A DNA stretch of 15,305 nt from JBIOUF01 sp044866695 (GTDB lineage Bacteria > Actinomycetota > Actinomycetes > Propionibacteriales > Nocardioidaceae), in the NCBI GenBank assembly GCA_044866695.1, contig JBIOUF010000301.1, forward strand, positions 1 through 15,305, read 5' to 3'. Below the pieces are notes generated by a model. It saw only the letters and a program-made list of their open reading frames with translations. It had not been told where the DNA came from and did not search any database. Position 1 is the stretch's first letter; the number at the start of each line of letters is the position of its first letter. Position numbers and translations under genes: made by a program. Positions 13,595 through 15,305 of the stretch are shown piece by piece.

Positions 13595-14763
13595 GTGGGC
13601 TCCGGGACCGGAATGTCGACCCAGCGGCGCTGCTCCGCGGAGTCGCTCATCGCCTGCAGGACGACCGCGCAGCGCACCGCGTCCTCGAGCCGGGCGCCTC
13701 GCGGCCGGCCGTCCTTGACCGAGCGCAGCAGCTCCAGCGCCTCGATGACCTTGAGGTCGTCGTAGCCCATCGCGATCGCCGACCCCGGCTGGAACAGCGC
13801 GTACTCCCCCGCCCCCGGGCCGACGAAGGTCGTGGTCACCGGCTGGTCCTGGTAGGCGTCGCCAAGGCTCGTGCAGAGCTCGCCCATCCGCCGGAAGTCC
13901 CACCAGAGCGCTCCGCGGGTGCCGTGCACCTCGAACCCGTAGCTGTTCTGCTCCCCCACCGCGACCCGGCTCGCCTCGAGGACGACCCGGCCCCCGTCGG
14001 CCAGCCGCATCAGCGCGGAGACCGAGTCCTCGTTCTCCACCGGCCCGAGCTCCCCGCCGGTCGCTCGCGCGTGCCCCGCCGTGGCCGAGCTCGGACGCGC
14101 CCGCTGGGGGACGAAGACCGCGGTGTCGGCCACCAGGCTGGCGATCTCCCCCACGACGTACCGCACCAGGTCCACGCCATGGGAGGCCAGGTCGCCGAGC
14201 ACCCCGTTGCCGCCGCGCTCGCGCTCGTAGCGCCAGGTCAGCGCGCCCTCGGGGTGGGCGGCGTAGTCGCTGAACAGCCGGAACCGCGCGTGGGTCACCT
14301 CTCCGACGGCCCCCTCGGCCACCAGGGCACGGGCCTGGACGACCGCCGGCGCGGTGCGGTAGTTGAACCCCACGGCGCCCATCACGCCGGCCGCCGCGAC
14401 CGCGTCGGCAACGGCCTCGGCGTCGGCGACGGTCAGGCCCACCGGTTTCTCGATCCACAGATGCTTGCCGGCCTTGGCGACCGCCTCCCCGATCTCGCGG
14501 TGCAGGAAGTTCGGCGCCGTCACGCTGACCACGTCCACCCTCGGGTCGGCCAGGACGTCGCGCCACTCGGTCGACGCGGCTGAGAACCCGAACCGGGCGG
14601 CCGCCTCCTGCGCCCTGCCCGGGACCTCGTCGGCGACCAGCACGAGCCGCGGCACGATGTCGGTCTCCGGGGCGTGATGCCGGACCCGGGCGTACGCCTG
14701 GGTGTGCGCTCGGCCCATCCACCCGAAGCCGACCACCGCGACGCCGATCTCCGCACCAGACAT
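13591..14763 (-). CDS. Gfo/Idh/MocA family oxidoreductase (first of operon)
   Basis: A 390-residue NAD(P)-dependent oxidoreductase and the first gene of the three-gene operon. The Rossmann loop is VAVVGFGWMGRAH (8-20), the catalytic motif WIEKPVGL (103-110, Lys106), and GDLASHGVDLVRY (190-202) gives the DxxxH pattern (Asp191, His195) seen in sugar and inositol dehydrogenases of this family. It is longer than its two neighbours because of insertions around 215-245 and 300-325, so it is not a simple duplicate. The ATG at 14763 is fixed by an AGGAGGA site 5 nt upstream; the frame's earlier start at 14973 would add an unrelated segment across the promoter region. Likely role: sugar or polyol oxidation, epimerisation or isomerisation by transient oxidation together with the other two enzymes; substrate unknown. 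Confidence 0.9.
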   Translation of the reverse strand: MSGAEIGVAVVGFGWMGRAHTQAYARVRHHAPETDIVPRLVLVADEVPGRAQEAAARFGFSAASTEWRDVLADPRVDVVSVTAPNFLHREIGEAVAKAGKHLWIEKPVGLTVADAEAVADAVAAAGVMGAVGFNYRTAPAVVQARALVAEGAVGEVTHARFRLFSDYAAHPEGALTWRYERERGGNGVLGDLASHGVDLVRYVVGEIASLVADTAVFVPQRARPSSATAGHARATGGELGPVENEDSVSALMRLADGGRVVLEASRVAVGEQNSYGFEVHGTRGALWWDFRRMGELCTSLGDAYQDQPVTTTFVGPGAGEYALFQPGSAIAMGYDDLKVIEALELLRSVKDGRPRGARLEDAVRCAVVLQAMSDSAEQRRWVDIPVPEPT

Positions 14764-14768
14764 GGCGG

Positions 14769-14775
14769 TCCTCCT
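14769..14775 (-). promoter_or_regulatory. Strong ribosome-binding site of oxidoreductase operon
   Basis: AGGAGGA on the minus strand ends 5 nt before the ATG at 14763. It is the best Shine-Dalgarno match in the window and fixes the start of the first oxidoreductase. Confidence 0.8.
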
Positions 14776-14802
14776 GTCCCTCGCCCGGCCACCGCGGGAC
14801 GA

Positions 14803-14831
14803 AGCATCCCCCACCCCCACCTCCCCGTCAA
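14803..14831 (-). promoter_or_regulatory. Candidate sigma-70-type promoter of oxidoreductase operon
   Basis: On the minus strand TTGACG (14831-14826, five of six consensus bases) is followed after 17 bp by GATGCT (14808-14803, three of six). Transcription would start near 14796, leaving a short leader before the AGGAGG site. The -35 is good and the -10 weak, which would suit an activated or tightly regulated promoter. The inverted repeat at 14835-14856 lies just upstream of the -35. Confidence 0.4.
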
Positions 14832-14834
14832 GAG

Positions 14835-14856
14835 AATGTGCTGTCATTCGCACATT
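14835..14856. promoter_or_regulatory. 7-8-7 inverted repeat, candidate operator in divergent intergenic region
   Basis: Perfect arms AATGTGC (14835-14841) and GCACATT (14850-14856) flank an 8-bp spacer. It sits in an unusually AT-rich patch for this sequence, 4 bp upstream of the candidate -35 of the oxidoreductase operon and between two divergent genes. Low GC plus perfect symmetry makes chance less likely than for the GC-rich repeats. A dimeric repressor or activator of sugar genes (LacI, GntR or ROK type) could bind here; no such regulator gene is in the window. Confidence 0.5.
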
Positions 14857-14971
14857 GCTCATCTGTCGGTGGGTCCAAGCAGAAGATGGGGAGCCACTCC
14901 CGATGCCGACCAGGCGCGGGCGGCGGAGAGTTCTGCTCGAGCCACCGGCACCGAGCCGGGGCACCAACCAC

Positions 14972-14977
14972 AAGGAG
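14972..14977 (+). promoter_or_regulatory. Ribosome-binding site of DUF4242 gene
   Basis: AAGGAG lies 7 nt before the ATG at 14985 and decides this start over the in-frame ATG at 14838, which would place the promoter-like inverted repeat inside the coding region. Confidence 0.7.
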
Positions 14978-14984
14978 CAGCCTC

Positions 14985-15260
14985 ATGCAGCGCTTTCTCA
15001 TCGAGCGGGAGATCGAAGGCGCCAGCGAGCTCACCGAAGAGCAGCTGGCCGAGATCGCCCGGACCTCCAACGCCGCCGTCGACTCGCTGGGCGTGCCGTA
15101 CACCTGGGTCACCAGCTACGTCGCCGGCGACAAGGTGTACTGCGTCCACGAGGCCGAGGACGCCGAGACGATCCGCGAGCACGCCCGGCGAGGCGGCTTT
15201 CCCGCGGACCTGGTGTCCGTGGTCGCCAACGAGTTCGGGCCGCAGACGGCCGACGTGTGA
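14985..15260 (+). CDS. DUF4242 family protein (SCO4226-like)
   Basis: A 91-residue soluble protein beginning MQRFLIEREI, with an alpha+beta pattern and the segment VYCVHEAEDAETIREHARRG (51-70). This is the usual layout of DUF4242 proteins, small ferredoxin-like-fold proteins whose Streptomyces coelicolor member SCO4226 has been described as nickel-binding. His55, Glu56 and His66 are candidate metal ligands here. The conserved look of GVPYTWVTSYVAGDKVYCV (36-54) supports the assignment. The full length matches the family when translation starts at 14985. It is divergent from the oxidoreductase operon; shared regulation is possible but not shown. A hairpin 24 nt after its stop probably ends the transcript. 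Confidence 0.85.
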   Translation: MQRFLIEREIEGASELTEEQLAEIARTSNAAVDSLGVPYTWVTSYVAGDKVYCVHEAEDAETIREHARRGGFPADLVSVVANEFGPQTADV

Positions 15261-15284
15261 GCGGTCGCCGTACCGCCGTCGAGG

Positions 15285-15305
15285 CGGTGGGCCGCCGGCC
15301 CACCG
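15285..15305 (+). terminator. Perfect 9-bp hairpin after DUF4242 gene
   Basis: CGGTGGGCC (15285-15293), loop GCC, GGCCCACCG (15297-15305): perfectly paired 9-bp arms, 24 nt after the DUF4242 stop. It ends exactly at the window edge, so a following T-run cannot be seen and the stem may be longer. Many actinobacterial terminators lack a T-run. Confidence 0.55.

Noticed and set aside
13595..14722. Extension of the second oxidoreductase frame to 720 residues (apparent fusion)
   Set aside because: The extra part overlaps the first oxidoreductase in another frame and has no Rossmann motif. The Rossmann fold begins right after the GTG at 13594.

Overview
The window is very GC-rich and almost every third codon position is G or C. 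GTG starts are common and neighbouring genes share 4-nt stop/start overlaps. This fits a high-GC actinomycete (Actinomycetota); nothing seen allows a firmer placement. I see no rRNA, tRNA, CRISPR array, insertion sequence or phage gene.

Left part (1-2329): an unresolved edge segment, then two tandem small membrane proteins of the DUF202/YidH family on the minus strand (897 to 202). Divergent to them is a membrane-anchored alpha/beta hydrolase on the plus strand (1130-2329).

Centre (2355-11390, minus strand): the notable part, a tightly coupled four-gene operon. In transcription order: (i) a 168-aa protein with two membrane segments and a charged Ala-rich helix; (ii) a 643-aa protein with an apparently intact caspase-like CHAT protease domain followed by a P-loop NTPase; (iii) a 1737-aa STAND-type NTPase with a long helical (TPR-like) repeat array, ending in a CHAT fold whose catalytic His and Cys both look lost and which carries an inserted peptidoglycan-binding-like three-helix domain; (iv) a 464-aa HExxH zinc metallopeptidase. 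All three junctions are 4-nt overlaps (GTGA, GTGA, ATGA), so the four proteins are probably made together. The layout looks like an NLR-type signal-sensing and proteolysis module (sensor, active protease, pseudoprotease, second protease, membrane component), possibly a defence or programmed-death system. That function is inferred from domain content only, and I do not recognise the exact gene set as a named system.

Right part (11529-14763, minus strand): a second coupled operon of three different Gfo/Idh/MocA-family NAD(P)-dependent oxidoreductases, joined by GTGA and ATGA overlaps and led by a strong AGGAGG ribosome-binding site. It probably acts in sugar, inositol or related polyol metabolism. 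The upstream intergenic region holds a candidate promoter and a 7-8-7 inverted repeat. Divergent from it is a small DUF4242 (SCO4226-like) protein (14985-15260), followed by a perfect 9-bp hairpin at the window edge, probably its terminator.

The very long open frames on the strand opposite the big operon, and the long upstream extensions of several minus-strand frames, are treated as GC-driven shadows.
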